DNA of 47,074 nucleotides from Mycocentrospora acerina (taxonomy: Eukaryota > Ascomycota > Dothideomycetes > Pleosporales). Positions within the stretch are counted from its first letter, which is position 1; every line of letters starts with the position of its first letter. The stretch lies in contig JAKUHH010000073.1 of NCBI GenBank assembly GCA_022701365.1, forward strand, positions 1 to 47,074. The letters run 5' to 3'. This document shows positions 22,410 through 33,456 of the stretch, piece after piece. Made by a program: the position numbers and the translations under genes. A model generated the notes under the pieces. That model saw only the letters and a program-made list of their open reading frames with translations. It was not told the origin of the DNA and made no database searches.

Positions 22410-24524
22410 AAACTTACTCACCATGTACTAAGGATCACCACGTACTAAGGCAGGAATTTCTAAAGTACAGAACCACTTTAGGGATGCATATCTAACCAAT
22501 GCAACATTATGTTTAACTAAAAATTAGTAACTAGAAAACGTTACTTGTTATTTTAATCTCTCTACCCTTTAATTTGCTTTGCAAAAATGTATAGTCTAGT
22601 TAAATTATATTTCAGATTTCTACCTCTACAAAGAACGTTTTAGCGTCTTATATTACTACTTTACTAAGAATTAGTTAATGTTAATCTATCTAAAAATAAT
22701 ACAAATACACTAAAATATTTTAAAGACGAAATTTAAATTAAGTATTGCCTCTTATTACTTTATATATTCAAATGTCTTAGGTTACATGGTAGCTTCTTTA
22801 CATAACACCTAGCTAAAAGCTTAGAGTAATTTATTAATTATTTTCTATCTTTTAGTTATTTTAAATTGCACAAGTGTTGTTAATCTAGTATATTATCAAA
22901 GCTATTTAAACAAAATACTACTGGAGTAATTAAGTTAACTAGCATAGATTTTGTTTGAGAAAAGATACAACAATTCAGTTTTAAAAATATTATAAGTAAA
23001 AACCTGTTTAACAATATATACTTAGATAAAGATATTCTAGATCTTCTAGGTTTAATTGCTAAGCTAATCACTAAGAAATTTAGTAATACTTCTCTCTATG
23101 TTTAAACTTCACTATATCCACACTAAAAAGGAGAAGGATTGCCTAAGATAGATTCGTATTAAAGGTTTTTAGTTTATGTCTAAAGTTTTAGCACTAAAAG
23201 TAATCTAATAGATGTACCATTATATTTTAAATAAAAGGTCTTTCTTAACAAAGGTTTTGTTTATGTACTTGCTATATTCATAATAGGGGTACTATCATTA
23301 ATATGTTGAAGAGAGAATAAACGTATATTTTAAGGCCAGAAGAGAAAAAAACATATGTTAAGGGATTAATTAAAACCTTATGTAATAAACAAAAATAGAC
23401 ATTAATATAGCCCTAGTTACCTAAAAGCTTAAGGTACTTATAAAGAAAGACAATAGTTGACATTGTCTAACTCAGTAAACTATGTTTGCTCTTTTGTAAG
23501 CTTAAGCTTGTAAATACGAGGCTAATTCTTAGTCTACTTTTATTAAGATATTAATAGATCAAGTCTCACAATCTTTTCCTTTGCTTTCTTTATAATTTCT
23601 AGTATAAGTTAGCAAGAAAATTAATTAACAATTAATTAAAAAAAAACCTCAACTTAGAAATGCTTAATTACAATAATAAGATCTCTTTTACATAGCTTTC
23701 TAGTATAAATAGGGTTCTTAAAATGAACCTAGACGTATAAGATTAAAAATACCTACTAATTAAATTTGTCTTAAGAATACCTTTCCTACTCCTATGTAAA
23801 TAATCATTTTTTATGATGGTTACTTAAAAATGTCTACATTTTCTATTTTAGTAATAGGATATAATTATCTTCGTTAAATTTATTAGGAGTCCTTAAAGAA
23901 AAACGTAGAAATTCTAATTTTAAATAGAATAAATTATTTAACTCTTTCTTAATAAACCTCTATCTAAATTTAGCTATCCTTTAATAACAAGCACTTAGAA
24001 AATAATGATTTAGTAATTTTACTTTAACAATGTAGCATATAAGTGCAAACTTAATATCCTGTAATGGTTAAAACTAAGACCCTTAAGCTTTTTTATAAGT
24101 AATTTAGCTATTAATATATAAGTAAACTAAGCTTACCACAGATTTAAAATTAAGCATTTAGGACTTAAGAGAAGTTTAAAAGTCCCTTTTATTCTAAAGA
24201 AATACAGTTTAAATAGTCTTCTCTCTTAAAAGAGCTTAAAGGCCATATCTATAAAGCGATTATTAATTAGTGTAACCCAGTAGATATTTAGTTTTATCAA
24301 GATAATATCAAATAGTAGTGTTATCTTTAGTAAAATTTATAACATTTCAATTTTTTTACGTATATTTAAGCAGCTATAATTACTTCTTATTCTAAACGCT
24401 TTTTTGATAAATTTTCCAGAAGGCTATTTTATTAGGTAGCAATAAGGTTAGAGAGATATTTCTATATCAAGTTTATAGCAGTGCACTGCCTTAGTACGTG
24501 GTGGTCTTTAGTACCCAATAAGTT
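22410..24524. mobile_element. RIP-decayed DNA transposon with terminal inverted repeats
   Basis: The left end (22,410-22,452) and the reverse complement of the right end (24,486-24,524) share CACCACGTACTAAGGCAG plus a looser outer part including GTACTAA. The 2.1-kb length fits a Tc1/mariner-pogo (Fot1-like) element, but no transposase motif can be read from the AT-rich interior, so the superfamily is a guess. No TA duplication was confirmed. The 63-residue minus-strand frame at 22,880-23,071 lies inside and is not convincing. Confidence 0.6.
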
Positions 24525-24961
24525 AGTTTATGTTTTTTCAAATGCTCAGGTTCTGTTCTGAACAAGGAAATCATAAGACGCAGCTAGTGTGCAACATAAG
24601 AGAAACCTACTACTTTATCAACTGTGTAAAATCAAGGCATCTAAAATTAAAATTAAGCCAACACTTAACACTTACAAAACGCAATATTTTTCCTTCGGCT
24701 CCAGATTTTAATTTGTCTAATACTCAATCTTGCACTGTAATTTTATTTCGTGGTATTTAGGCTATCGCGCACTGCTTTTATATTAGCTCAGGCTCTTTCT
24801 TCAGCCCCTGCTAAGCTCTATTTAGCAAGGCTCCTTTGATTCCTGAAATCCCGCCGCCAGCAATCGGTTAGACTCTCTGCTCTGGGCTATGTTTATCATT
24901 AGCCTCTATCCACGTCAAATAAGGGGACTCAGTTTCATGGTAGTCCCGCAATCTTGTCGCC
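24525..24961. other. Intergenic between the TIR element and the reductase pseudogene
   Basis: A 76-codon ATG-initiated frame at 24,530-24,760 (+) starts 5 bp after the inverted repeat and has no recognisable domain; I do not call it a gene. From about 24,770 the composition becomes ordinary. Confidence 0.4.
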
Positions 24962-25873
24962 ATGGCCATTCACGGCAAAATCCTTGCCATCGGCGCTAGA
25001 TTCATCAGCGGCGAGATCCTGGACTTGTACCTGCCAAAAAATTACGCGGCAATCGTTCTTGCGTGCATAGGGATTGTGCAGCTGAGACCCGAGCTATTGG
25101 TACTACGACGATTATCAGAAGCTAATAAGACGGAAATTTTCAAACAGCACGCACTGTGACCTAGCATAGTTCTCAACTCTGCTTCAGCTGATCAATTGTA
25201 TTCACTTGGGTGACTCTGAACGGTGTAAATCGACGAAAAGAGTGTGGAGAAGCCTGCGTATACATATTCATATAAGCGAGGTGGATGTGCTCAGCGATGA
25301 GTCCATTGGCGCGTACAGAAGCGATTAAATCTACAACGACGACAGACACGATTACATTGATGCCCTTGTGAATCATGCATCGTACAGAAGTAAACCTCGC
25401 TATCTTTAATACAAGGCAGGGGCTGAAAAGAGGGCGAAGATAGCGATTATGATGCCACCTGTTATTCACATTGTCGGCTTCTAAGGCGAGCGCTTATCTA
25501 TTCAGTAGCCAATCTTGACACGCTTCGCAATCAAGCACGCCTTCACCGGTCACGTTGGTCAAGGCTTGTCTACGTGGTCGCAAGTGCATGTTGTCAATCT
25601 AGCGAAGGGTCACGTCACTTTGCTGCACCGGAGATTGGAAAGGCGCTACTTGCGGTCGGCCATATTACCGACATGGAGCTTAGAGAAGTGTTGGAAGAGT
25701 AATTTGGTGATCTTTTCAGTTCATGTATCTGGCCCGCAATTTGGCTTAACGCTAGAAACTAGGCGATCCGACTGAGGGGCCATGGATGGTAGCCTCAAGA
25801 AAGGTATTTACAAGTTTCTTTGATTCAAGACGAGATTTCTATCATGCTTAGGGAGACGGGATCTCATTTCTAG
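24962..25873 (+). pseudogene. Decayed NAD(P)-binding reductase, paralogue of the gene at 30,905-31,936
   Basis: The start reads MAIHGKILAIGARFISGEIL, parallel to the Rossmann start of the intact gene, with the GxGxxG glycines broken. Later pieces match in order: YIDAL with the preceding DD (about 25,350), AKIAIMMPPVIHIVG (about 25,435-25,480), RLSIQ (about 25,495), then TRFAIKH...TGHVGQGLSTWSQVHV (from 25,515), and a C-terminal SLIQDEISIMLRETGSHF ending at TAG 25,871-25,873 in another frame. In-frame stops and at least two frame changes separate them. The changes are not mainly C-to-T, so this is ordinary decay, not RIP. Total length 912 bp against 1,032 bp for the intact gene. No product expected. 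Confidence 0.82.
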
Positions 25874-27230
25874 ACACTACAATGTCATGATACTTTGTTC
25901 TTTGAGCGAGCAAAAATTCCACGTGTGAAGAACAAATCACAGCCAATACCGATTAAAACTACAGCGTGACAGTATGTAGGCAATCGAACCATTTCATTAA
26001 AAAACACTGGTTAATACCACACCTAGAGAAGTCTGTGAATTTGTTTTGTTACTTGTTGCCATTGAAATCGCCTGCATGCTTTTAGTGACTAAGATGGAAG
26101 CAGTCTGGACTCTCACGAGAGCCTGTGAGAAACATGGTCCAATTTTCCAATCTCTAATTTTCTGTTTAGCAATGATGCTATTACCTTATCCAACACAATA
26201 CGTCGACTTGACATGATCAAGATAGCAAATGCATTCGATATCGCAGAGGAAGATGCGATCACCTTTCAAGTAGAGATTATGTTTTTTCGTGTCGTGACTA
26301 CAAGTAAGAAAGTAAAATCAAAATTTGCGGCGTAAGGTACTGTGTTGTGCAAATCCAATCCAACAATATCGGCGAACTGACCACGCTATTTACGGAAATT
26401 GACACAGCACTTGATGCATGGTTGTCTCTCGTTATCTGTAACAATTCATAATGATATGGTAGACACTTATTTCATGTAGGATTTTTTCACATATCATCTT
26501 CTCAGGAACAACAATCCATTTCGCCTAGATTTCCGATTCTCATATGTTGTCAGCCAACACTGGTGTACTATGACGTATGTGAATAGGTGAGCACCCACTA
26601 CCTATACAGCCTCCAGGTCCAACGCCTATATGAAACCATAAATTTCTTCTGACTGGTCTCCCTCAAAAATTTACTGGCACTATATTCACTACTCTTTTCC
26701 CTCGTCACATATGTCCCATATCTCTCCAGATCAAGGAAGACGGGTGTAACTTTTTGAGGCTCAGATATCTATTGTCTTCAAACTAAGAAAATAAGTTTTC
26801 GTTCAAAAGTTGATAGATTCATCATAGAGTTATCGTATCCACTGATCACTCTCATACGCTATGTATCACTGCATTACTGCATATCTGAAAAATGTTCTAT
26901 TAAAGCCGATTTCCTGGAGAGTTGCACTAAGTTCTACAAAGAGATAATAAAACATGCATATCTGATAGGAATACAATGATCAATAGCCTTATTGGACAAT
27001 TTAATCACGCCATCTCTGAAGAAGTATGCGGTAATATTGAGCAATATATGAAACCCATCAATATCGCAATCCTGACGAATTAGCAAATGTTCTGTGTATT
27101 TCGCAAAAACTATTAGTCAATCTATAGATTAAATGAGTAAATTTAGATATAGAGCCAGAAAGAAGATGGAACAAACGAAAGCGCTATTGACAGAAGTAGT
27201 AGATTATACAATTTAAATATTTAGCTGCTG
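25874..27230. other. Long intergenic region without a supported gene
   Basis: No frame above about 60 codons. A 55-codon plus-strand stretch at about 26,167-26,335 reads protein-like (MIKIANAFDIAEEDAITF) behind a possible TTTAG acceptor, but no start, partner exon or domain is visible. The remainder holds nothing I recognise. Confidence 0.4.
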
Positions 27231-27437
27231 CTAAGGAACGTTGCAGGGCAGCAGATCGAATGAGCCGTTGATGGTATAGTGGCTGAAGTTGTCGTCTTTG
27301 AAGTACAAGTAGGTTTGGTAGCGATTGAAGAGATTATCGCATGAAGTCAAAGGTCTTAGATACGGTTTACTTGGAGGTGTGTACATCGGTGTTACAAGCT
27401 TTCCTCGGGCTATTATCGCGCATAAGAAACTCTGAAC
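27231..27437 (-). pseudogene. Orphan C-terminal exon-like frame
   Basis: A minus-strand frame ends at stop 27,231-27,233 and reads upstream through LTSCDNLFNRYQTYLYF and FSHYTINGSFDLLP to an internal Met at 27,386, staying open to about 27,437 behind a possible CAG acceptor. Codon use looks coding and the aromatic pattern is protein-like. No family recognised and no upstream exon found. It may be the last exon of a lost gene. Confidence 0.3.
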
Positions 27438-27785
27438 TCAATCAAGAGAGCAGTAAATTTGGGGCACTTTGAAGCATATTGAAAAGTGATAGCATTGGCT
27501 ATCAATATTGAGCTATGGCTCGGCACAAAGGCGAAGCGCTCAGGCAAAATACGCGAACAAAGTGAGAAAAGGACCGAAAAAGAGTGAGGCCATGAACAAA
27601 AGAAGAGAGTACAACGTCAAGAGCAATTATGAATTTGATTTTAGTAAAATCAGTATGCCACTTACCTTTAGCTAATTCACGCGGTTCATCATTGAATTGT
27701 ACATTTATTACGCTGCTTGGGTTTGATCCAGTGTATCAGCTGAATTAATACTGTTCAGACATCACTGCGGAGGCTTCGCCCAACG
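27438..27785. other. Intergenic, 3' side of regulator 1
   Basis: No gene, repeat or conserved site recognised. Confidence 0.4.
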
Positions 27786-28970
27786 TCAGCACTTTTCCCG
27801 TTGATGTAGCCCAACCTGCGCTCGGGACCACTGTGTTATGTGCGTCCACTCACCACTCCTTGCGTCAAGCGTGGCTGAAATCTCATCCACTAAACGTCGT
27901 CCGGATAATTTAGCCCACCACATGCCGTCGAATTGATCCAAGAGTACACCCCACTGCATAAAAATAGTTAATGCAAAGCCGTCCCCGTCCCTCAATGCCT
28001 TCAAGAATTCCGGCTTGAGCGCAGCTATCCATGGGATTACGGATCTGCCTTTGCATGCGGTTTGTTCCAGCGTACTGATGGCGTGGTCAAAGACAAGACG
28101 CATTGGATGGCTATTTTGTATGTTGTTCAAGTGACGTATTTCTTCGAGGGGAGCGCAAAGCGACATCGTGATGGATCTAACTCTACTGTTGAGGATGCAG
28201 CTTAGCGGACCTTCGCTAAGCCAGTCCCGGCTCACGACGAGAACGGATTGAATGCCGTTTAGGAAATCAATTAATTTTAACATTGACTCCGCGGTAGATT
28301 GGGTTTGCTGATTACACTCGTTCTGGAAGAGAGGCGACACGATAGTGCATACCATGATGATCATGGACGAAATGAAAACAGCATCGCAGTTTTTCGGAGA
28401 AATAGCGTCGAGTGTACTTCTCAGACCAGTCACAGCTTGGCGTTGGTAGTCGAGTGCTGCGCTCACGTGGTTGTCTGCAGCCTCAACATCCTCAATGCTA
28501 CTTGCGATGTGTAACGACGTCAGCGCAAGAACGGCTTCCATCAAATACTCGTGTCGCAGCGCTTCCTGGACTGTATGATCTCGCAGGGTCTCACCGATCT
28601 CTTCTGTGAAGCTGTTGCACGTACTCGCGCACCAATGATGCATGAGCTCCAACTCGCGGAACCTGTCTGTCCTTTCTGCAGACCCATAGAAGGCTGTGCC
28701 ATCTGTACGGCGAGGTACTTTTAGCTTCGTAGCTGTAATTGTATTCAGGGCCGGTACATCTCCTCTACTATATGAGGTCGATGATATTACTAAGTCCGAA
28801 TGGCGAACACTGTCTGGCGCCGGTATCGAGGGGCGGCGGGGGTAACAGCATTCTTCCTGTCGTTGGATACATATTGAGCAGCGGGGAAGTTTCTCGTCGC
28901 ATTTCACGCGACGTTTGCGGCAGCGATCACAGCCGTGACGCGACTTTTTATGCGGGCGCTTGGTTGGCAT
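27786..28970 (-). CDS. Zn2Cys6 transcription factor 1 (PF11951-type)
   Basis: 394-aa nuclear regulator. A GAL4-type binuclear cluster spans residues 14-41 with spacing CX2CX6CX6CX2CX6C (Cys14, 17, 24, 31, 34, 41), preceded by a basic stretch (KRPHKKSRHG). A fungal-specific middle region follows, with RFRELELMHHW at about 102-112 and YLMEAVLALTSLHIA at about 142-156, typical of the Upc2-like / Fungal_trans_2 group. The frame extends upstream to a GTG at 29,036; the first ATG is at 28,970 and sits just before the basic region, so I use it. No intron needed. It is a paralogue of the regulator at 34,986-36,182 (same spacing, shared blocks such as MQWGVLL, LSGRRLV/FSGRRLV and RAQVGLH). It lies between the reductase pseudogene and the intact reductase, which are plausible targets by position only. 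Confidence 0.88.
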   Translation of the reverse strand: MPTKRPHKKSRHGCDRCRKRRVKCDEKLPRCSICIQRQEECCYPRRPSIPAPDSVRHSDLVISSTSYSRGDVPALNTITATKLKVPRRTDGTAFYGSAERTDRFRELELMHHWCASTCNSFTEEIGETLRDHTVQEALRHEYLMEAVLALTSLHIASSIEDVEAADNHVSAALDYQRQAVTGLRSTLDAISPKNCDAVFISSMIIMVCTIVSPLFQNECNQQTQSTAESMLKLIDFLNGIQSVLVVSRDWLSEGPLSCILNSRVRSITMSLCAPLEEIRHLNNIQNSHPMRLVFDHAISTLEQTACKGRSVIPWIAALKPEFLKALRDGDGFALTIFMQWGVLLDQFDGMWWAKLSGRRLVDEISATLDARSGEWTHITQWSRAQVGLHQREKC

Positions 28971-30904
28971 ATCGTTCAACAATTGCACGGCAGAATGGCT
29001 TCTGACGCGGCGCTGGACAAAGGGCGAGCGTCGCACAAAAAGATACGAAGGGGCGGGTGATCGGCAAGTTCAAAATGTAAAGTGATTTTGATAATTGGTT
29101 TCGGGTATGTAATAATCAGAGGAGTTCGAATGCGGATACAACGATACTTCTATGATTGGCGTTATCACTAAAAGCCAGGAAGTTTTGCGTGTGTCGGGAC
29201 CGTGTAAGATCGCGCCGCATTTTGCGACACCAAATGACCATACGATGCCAAGGCCGGAAGACCACAATTCTAAAAAAGCTTGGCTGCTCAGCCCACACGC
29301 CGTCTCTTCTGCAAACTATCTAATGAATAATGATTTCATTCCGACTTCCTAGACCACGCTGGACCATTAATGTCGCATGTCTGACCTGAGTCGCAGTAAG
29401 TTGCTGAAAGAACATTTGATTTTTCATCGTAAGGTGCGCCTAAGAATTCTATTTCGGAAGCAATTGCACATGCCCACGAGCCAAGAAATGTCCCTAGGGT
29501 ACTATCGTTTGACTAGGGGCTTGTCTAGTTGTAATATATTAAAACTCTGATTTGCGGTGATGAATTAGGACAAGCTTGTGATAAATGGTAGGGGTTACCT
29601 TCATTTACTAGCGTGCATAAATTCAAATTTGATCAAGAGGCATTTTGCTGCAAACAAAGGCTATTCCTAGATGCTTAGGATTTGTAGTTTTATCAATTCG
29701 CAGTTATGTTGAGTAGGTAATTTTTTTCAAAAGATAACTAGGCTGCCTGTCTACTAAGTGCTATGGCATTTAGCTTTGTGTTAGTGGCAGTGTAAGTCTT
29801 AGTTAGTATTGCTTAACGCAGCAAGAAAGGGTCACGAGGCATCACGGTTAACCTTTCGTCATTTCTGGAATCGAATAAAAGAACGATACTTGGTCATCTG
29901 CTTTGTCCATATTATCGGCTTTGGTCTGTATCCTATGCAAAGGCGTGGATAATGCCCCAACAGCGGTATCCACCGATATTGTTCTTGCAATAATCGCTCA
30001 ATTCTCCGCAGTGCTCTTTTCCAAACTCTGTAGCACTATATTCAGTGTAGGTGTTGGAGAGCGCATGCCATACGCAGCTACCATACAACTTGCAAGACTA
30101 GCTACAGATTATCATTATTGCGCCTTTACTTTTGAAGTCTCTGAAGCACTTTACGGAGGGATTGATGAGATTAGCGTGTACATAAGCTATGGCAATGAGA
30201 TTGATAATCGATAGACAACCAAGAGCGAAGGTCATGGAAAGATCAAACGTGGCAAAAGATGAGGACCAGCAATTTGTTGCGGCCGCGAGTTACAAGAGTT
30301 TCAGTCTTGTATCCGAAATACAACACTTCATGTATCCCCTGTATAAATTATACCTGCTAGACTACTTTGTTCGTGCAAGGGAACATCTCGTCGACCTAGA
30401 TGTTATATGTCAGCACATCGCAGACCATTTATATGCTTAAATATGACAAAGCATCATTCGAAAGTACCGAATTCGACTTAGGGTTGGTCTTTCCAGGTTC
30501 AGGTTAGGGCTAAGCTGGGCTAACTGTTGGTGCAAAGAACACAAATTGATCAGTAGTCCAAGATGTCTGAAGGGAAGACCAGTAACGCTATCCACTATGA
30601 GTAAACTGAAGGGTAGGATGAAAATTATTTAAAATATGTACGGCGTGACAATGACCACGTTAAAGAAGAAAAGACATAACAAACAACTAAGGACGAATTA
30701 TTGTGCAAGAGGCTTAAATTTTATTTTTACTTTTTACAATAGTTCAATAGTATAAAAGAGCAAATTAAGTTAGTTACAAGATATGTCAGAGATGAGGAAA
30801 ATGTCGACAAGTGTGCACTTCTATTACTCATATACCCCATCTACATGAAAATCACGGCGCCGAGACGATCTGCCTAAGTTCTAAGAACCATCATGATGGT
30901 GTAT
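28971..30904. other. Long region with only doubtful frames
   Basis: 29,000-29,880 holds only overlapping short frames on both strands. 29,903-30,214 (+) is open for 103 codons but begins at TTG. It overlaps in another frame with an ATG-initiated 83-codon frame at 30,189-30,440 (+). Together they could be a frameshifted remnant of one gene, but no domain is recognisable. 30,441-30,904 contains nothing I recognise. Confidence 0.35.
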
Positions 30905-31936
30905 CTACGATGCGACAGCCGCTTGATAGCCCGTGAAATCACCTGTTTCCTGCAGAAGAATGGGTAGCTCATCTTCGCTCAAAGACGCAAAGGTTAACTT
31001 CTCTCTTGGCTCCCACCCTAAAGCGCGCAGACGGTTCGCTTTACATCTAGCATTCTGCCCGACAACTGCTAAAGACCACTCCCCGAATATGTAACTCCAA
31101 AGTTCACGCGGGATTTGTCTTGCTTCGGGATTTTGAAGCTTTCCAGCCTTGTACAGCGTCTGACCGACTTCCTCGGCCATCCGAGCCCAAGAATACTCCT
31201 CACCATTCTCGACGAAAAAGTACGGGTTTTTGAGAACTTCCAAGGCATCTGCCTGCTCCATCCAGTGCAAAATCGTCATATATCCTCTGGCCAGATCTCT
31301 CACGTGGACTTGCCCCCAAACTGACTTTCCAGTACCAACATAACCAGCCCAACCATGCTTCAAAGCGAAACGGGCCATTGTAGGAATTTGGATCGAGAGG
31401 CGCTTGGATTGAGATCCGACTCCGTATATGACGGGCGGAAAGATAACAGAGATCTTCGCTTTATCCCCAAGCTGCTTTCTTGCCCTAAGGATCTCGAGGT
31501 CGATCAGGCGATGCGGTGCTGAATCCGGCAAGGCGTCGATATACTCCGGCTTGTCGTCTTCAAAGACAATATCGCTAACGTACTCTCCGTTCGACTGATC
31601 TGTAATCTCGCTGCAGCCACTTGTGTGGATATAAATAGTCGTTTTTCCTTGCTGCGCTCGACGGAAGAGGCCGTCTAGGATCGCTTTCACAGAGACTAGG
31701 TCGTCAGCCGTTGCCGTGTGGACGACAACATCTGCTTCAGCGGCGGCAGTGGCAATCTTGTCATGATCATCCAAGGACCCGACGATAGCAGTTACTCCTT
31801 TCCTCTCAAGATCTGCGGCTGCTTCTTGTCTGCGAATAAGTGCTCGCACATGATATCCTTCAGCTACAAGTTCTGCGATGACTTCAAGGCCAATGTAGCC
31901 AGGTCCTAAGAGGAAAACAGCCTTGCCTAGAGACAT
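30905..31936 (-). CDS. NAD(P)-dependent epimerase/reductase (atypical extended SDR)
   Basis: 343-aa Rossmann protein of the NAD-dependent epimerase / NmrA-like group. Seen: N-terminal beta strand and dinucleotide loop GPGYIG (Gly11-Gly16), basic residues ALIRR at 32-36 after the second strand, favouring NADP(H), GSLDD at 53-57, and the HTSGCSEI strand at about 104-111. The canonical YxxxK pair is not obvious, so either a redox role or a regulatory nucleotide-sensing role is possible. C-terminal substrate-lobe blocks include PPVIYGVGS and WGQVHVRDLARGY. Start ATG at 31,936; a TATATAA lies about 80 bp upstream. No signal peptide, so cytosolic. Intact paralogue of the decayed copy at 24,962-25,873. 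It sits between two paralogous Zn2Cys6 regulators and next to the RTA1-like gene. Confidence 0.86.
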   Translation of the reverse strand: MSLGKAVFLLGPGYIGLEVIAELVAEGYHVRALIRRQEAAADLERKGVTAIVGSLDDHDKIATAAAEADVVVHTATADDLVSVKAILDGLFRRAQQGKTTIYIHTSGCSEITDQSNGEYVSDIVFEDDKPEYIDALPDSAPHRLIDLEILRARKQLGDKAKISVIFPPVIYGVGSQSKRLSIQIPTMARFALKHGWAGYVGTGKSVWGQVHVRDLARGYMTILHWMEQADALEVLKNPYFFVENGEEYSWARMAEEVGQTLYKAGKLQNPEARQIPRELWSYIFGEWSLAVVGQNARCKANRLRALGWEPREKLTFASLSEDELPILLQETGDFTGYQAAVAS

Positions 31937-32014
31937 ACTGTGAAATTTAAAGAAAGAGAAAAAGTTATAGCTTGTTTACACAATGACAGAAGCTTCAGCG
32001 ACGTACGTGCAAGA

Positions 32015-32021
32015 TTATATA
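32015..32021 (-). promoter_or_regulatory. TATA-like box of the reductase gene
   Basis: TATATAA on the minus strand, about 80 bp before the ATG at 31,936. Confidence 0.45.
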
Positions 32022-33456
32022 CAACTTGAGCTTTGACAATAAGTATACATGATATTCATTACGTCAGTTGGATCGGCTAATATGTATCTTTTCCCACTAA
32101 ACCACACCCGTGGCGCAAAAGAAAGAGAATTCATGATTCGTCAGCACTACGTCGCGATACCCACCCTTGAAAAACTCGCAAGTATCTTGACGACTGTGAT
32201 GTCTTTTACATTGCTGTTCTCAAGTCAAATTTGAAGCTCTTTTGTTTTAGTTTTACAATGTAGTATGCTTTAGCGTAAACTCTACGGTGCCCTTTATAGA
32301 TCTTCCACAAGGCAGACAAATTTCAGTGCATCCTTACATTTTATCTGCAAGTTCTCAAATTAAGATCATATTTGATCTAGCTCCGCCTTGGGAGTTGATC
32401 CTGCTTAGATAAGGTATGAGTGATGCGTGTTTCATTATCGGCTAGTACACTGATGCAAGTAGGTGCACGATCCGAAGGCTTTCAAATCAGTAGACGTGCA
32501 AGTAAAACCGAGACTTTTTTTCAGCTAGTCATGGTTAACTGACAGCGAACGTCAGGGCATCAGCTGAGTCATACGCCTGCTAACATAGTTCACAAGCAAG
32601 TCGCTTTACCTGAAGTCGCCGCACTTTGCAATTGAGAAATACAACACCATCATGATGTGTAGTAAGAGCCATTTCAAAATTCCACTTACGCTCGTAAATA
32701 ACTTCGCCATAATCACTTTCCTATCTTACAAGATTACGAATTATATCAAGAGTTACTACGACACTTGTTATACCTCTACTTACAAACTCTTTTAGTAATC
32801 TGCTTATCCTTCTCCAATCAAACAGTCATTGTAGAAATAACTAACTCGGTATATCACTAACAGCAAGGGTGTCATCTTCGTAAAGCTATTTCCTTCTTCA
32901 TAATCTTGACTGCCTTTGATAACATATAGTTCATTACCTGATCAGTTAAGCTATGAAATTCTTTTTATCAATTTTGTAATATTTCGGTAGGAGATCATTC
33001 GTAACTGAATGAAAGAACTTCTTAAAGAATCGATTTGTAAGTAAGATAAGAGAAGTTTTTAACAATAATATGGCAAATTTGCAACCGGATAGGATTTGGG
33101 AAACGGGTACAAGATCAGCTATACTTAAGTCATTATAACGCTGGACTCGAAATTGTGTCGTTGGTGCGCTAAAGTATGTTTGTTACGAACCGTACTCGAA
33201 GGAGCACGGTACACTACCGTAACAAGTGATTCACTTCGAGAACAATTATTAATCTGAGCTAAAAAACTTGACTTAAATCGTGGATTATAATAGTCGCTTT
33301 TTGAAAGTCACTTGTTTACTGTGTGAAAGAGGTATCGTGGTATTGGTGTAGGATTGGCTGCAACTTCAATAGAGGTGACAGGTAGTTTGTGAACCCTATC
33401 CTAAATATGATCATATAGATATACACCAGTCAGACAAATTTTATCGTCGCCGGTAT
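32022..33456. other. Intergenic, reductase upstream side and RTA1-like 3' side
   Basis: A 61-codon ATG frame at 32,049-32,234 (+) has no domain and lies in the reductase upstream region; not called. The rest holds no gene, repeat or clear operator. It is long enough to carry regulatory sequence for the reductase. Confidence 0.4.

Noticed and set aside
24530..24760. 76-codon frame directly after the TIR element
   Set aside because: AT-rich, no domain, not called a gene; could be re-examined with expression data.
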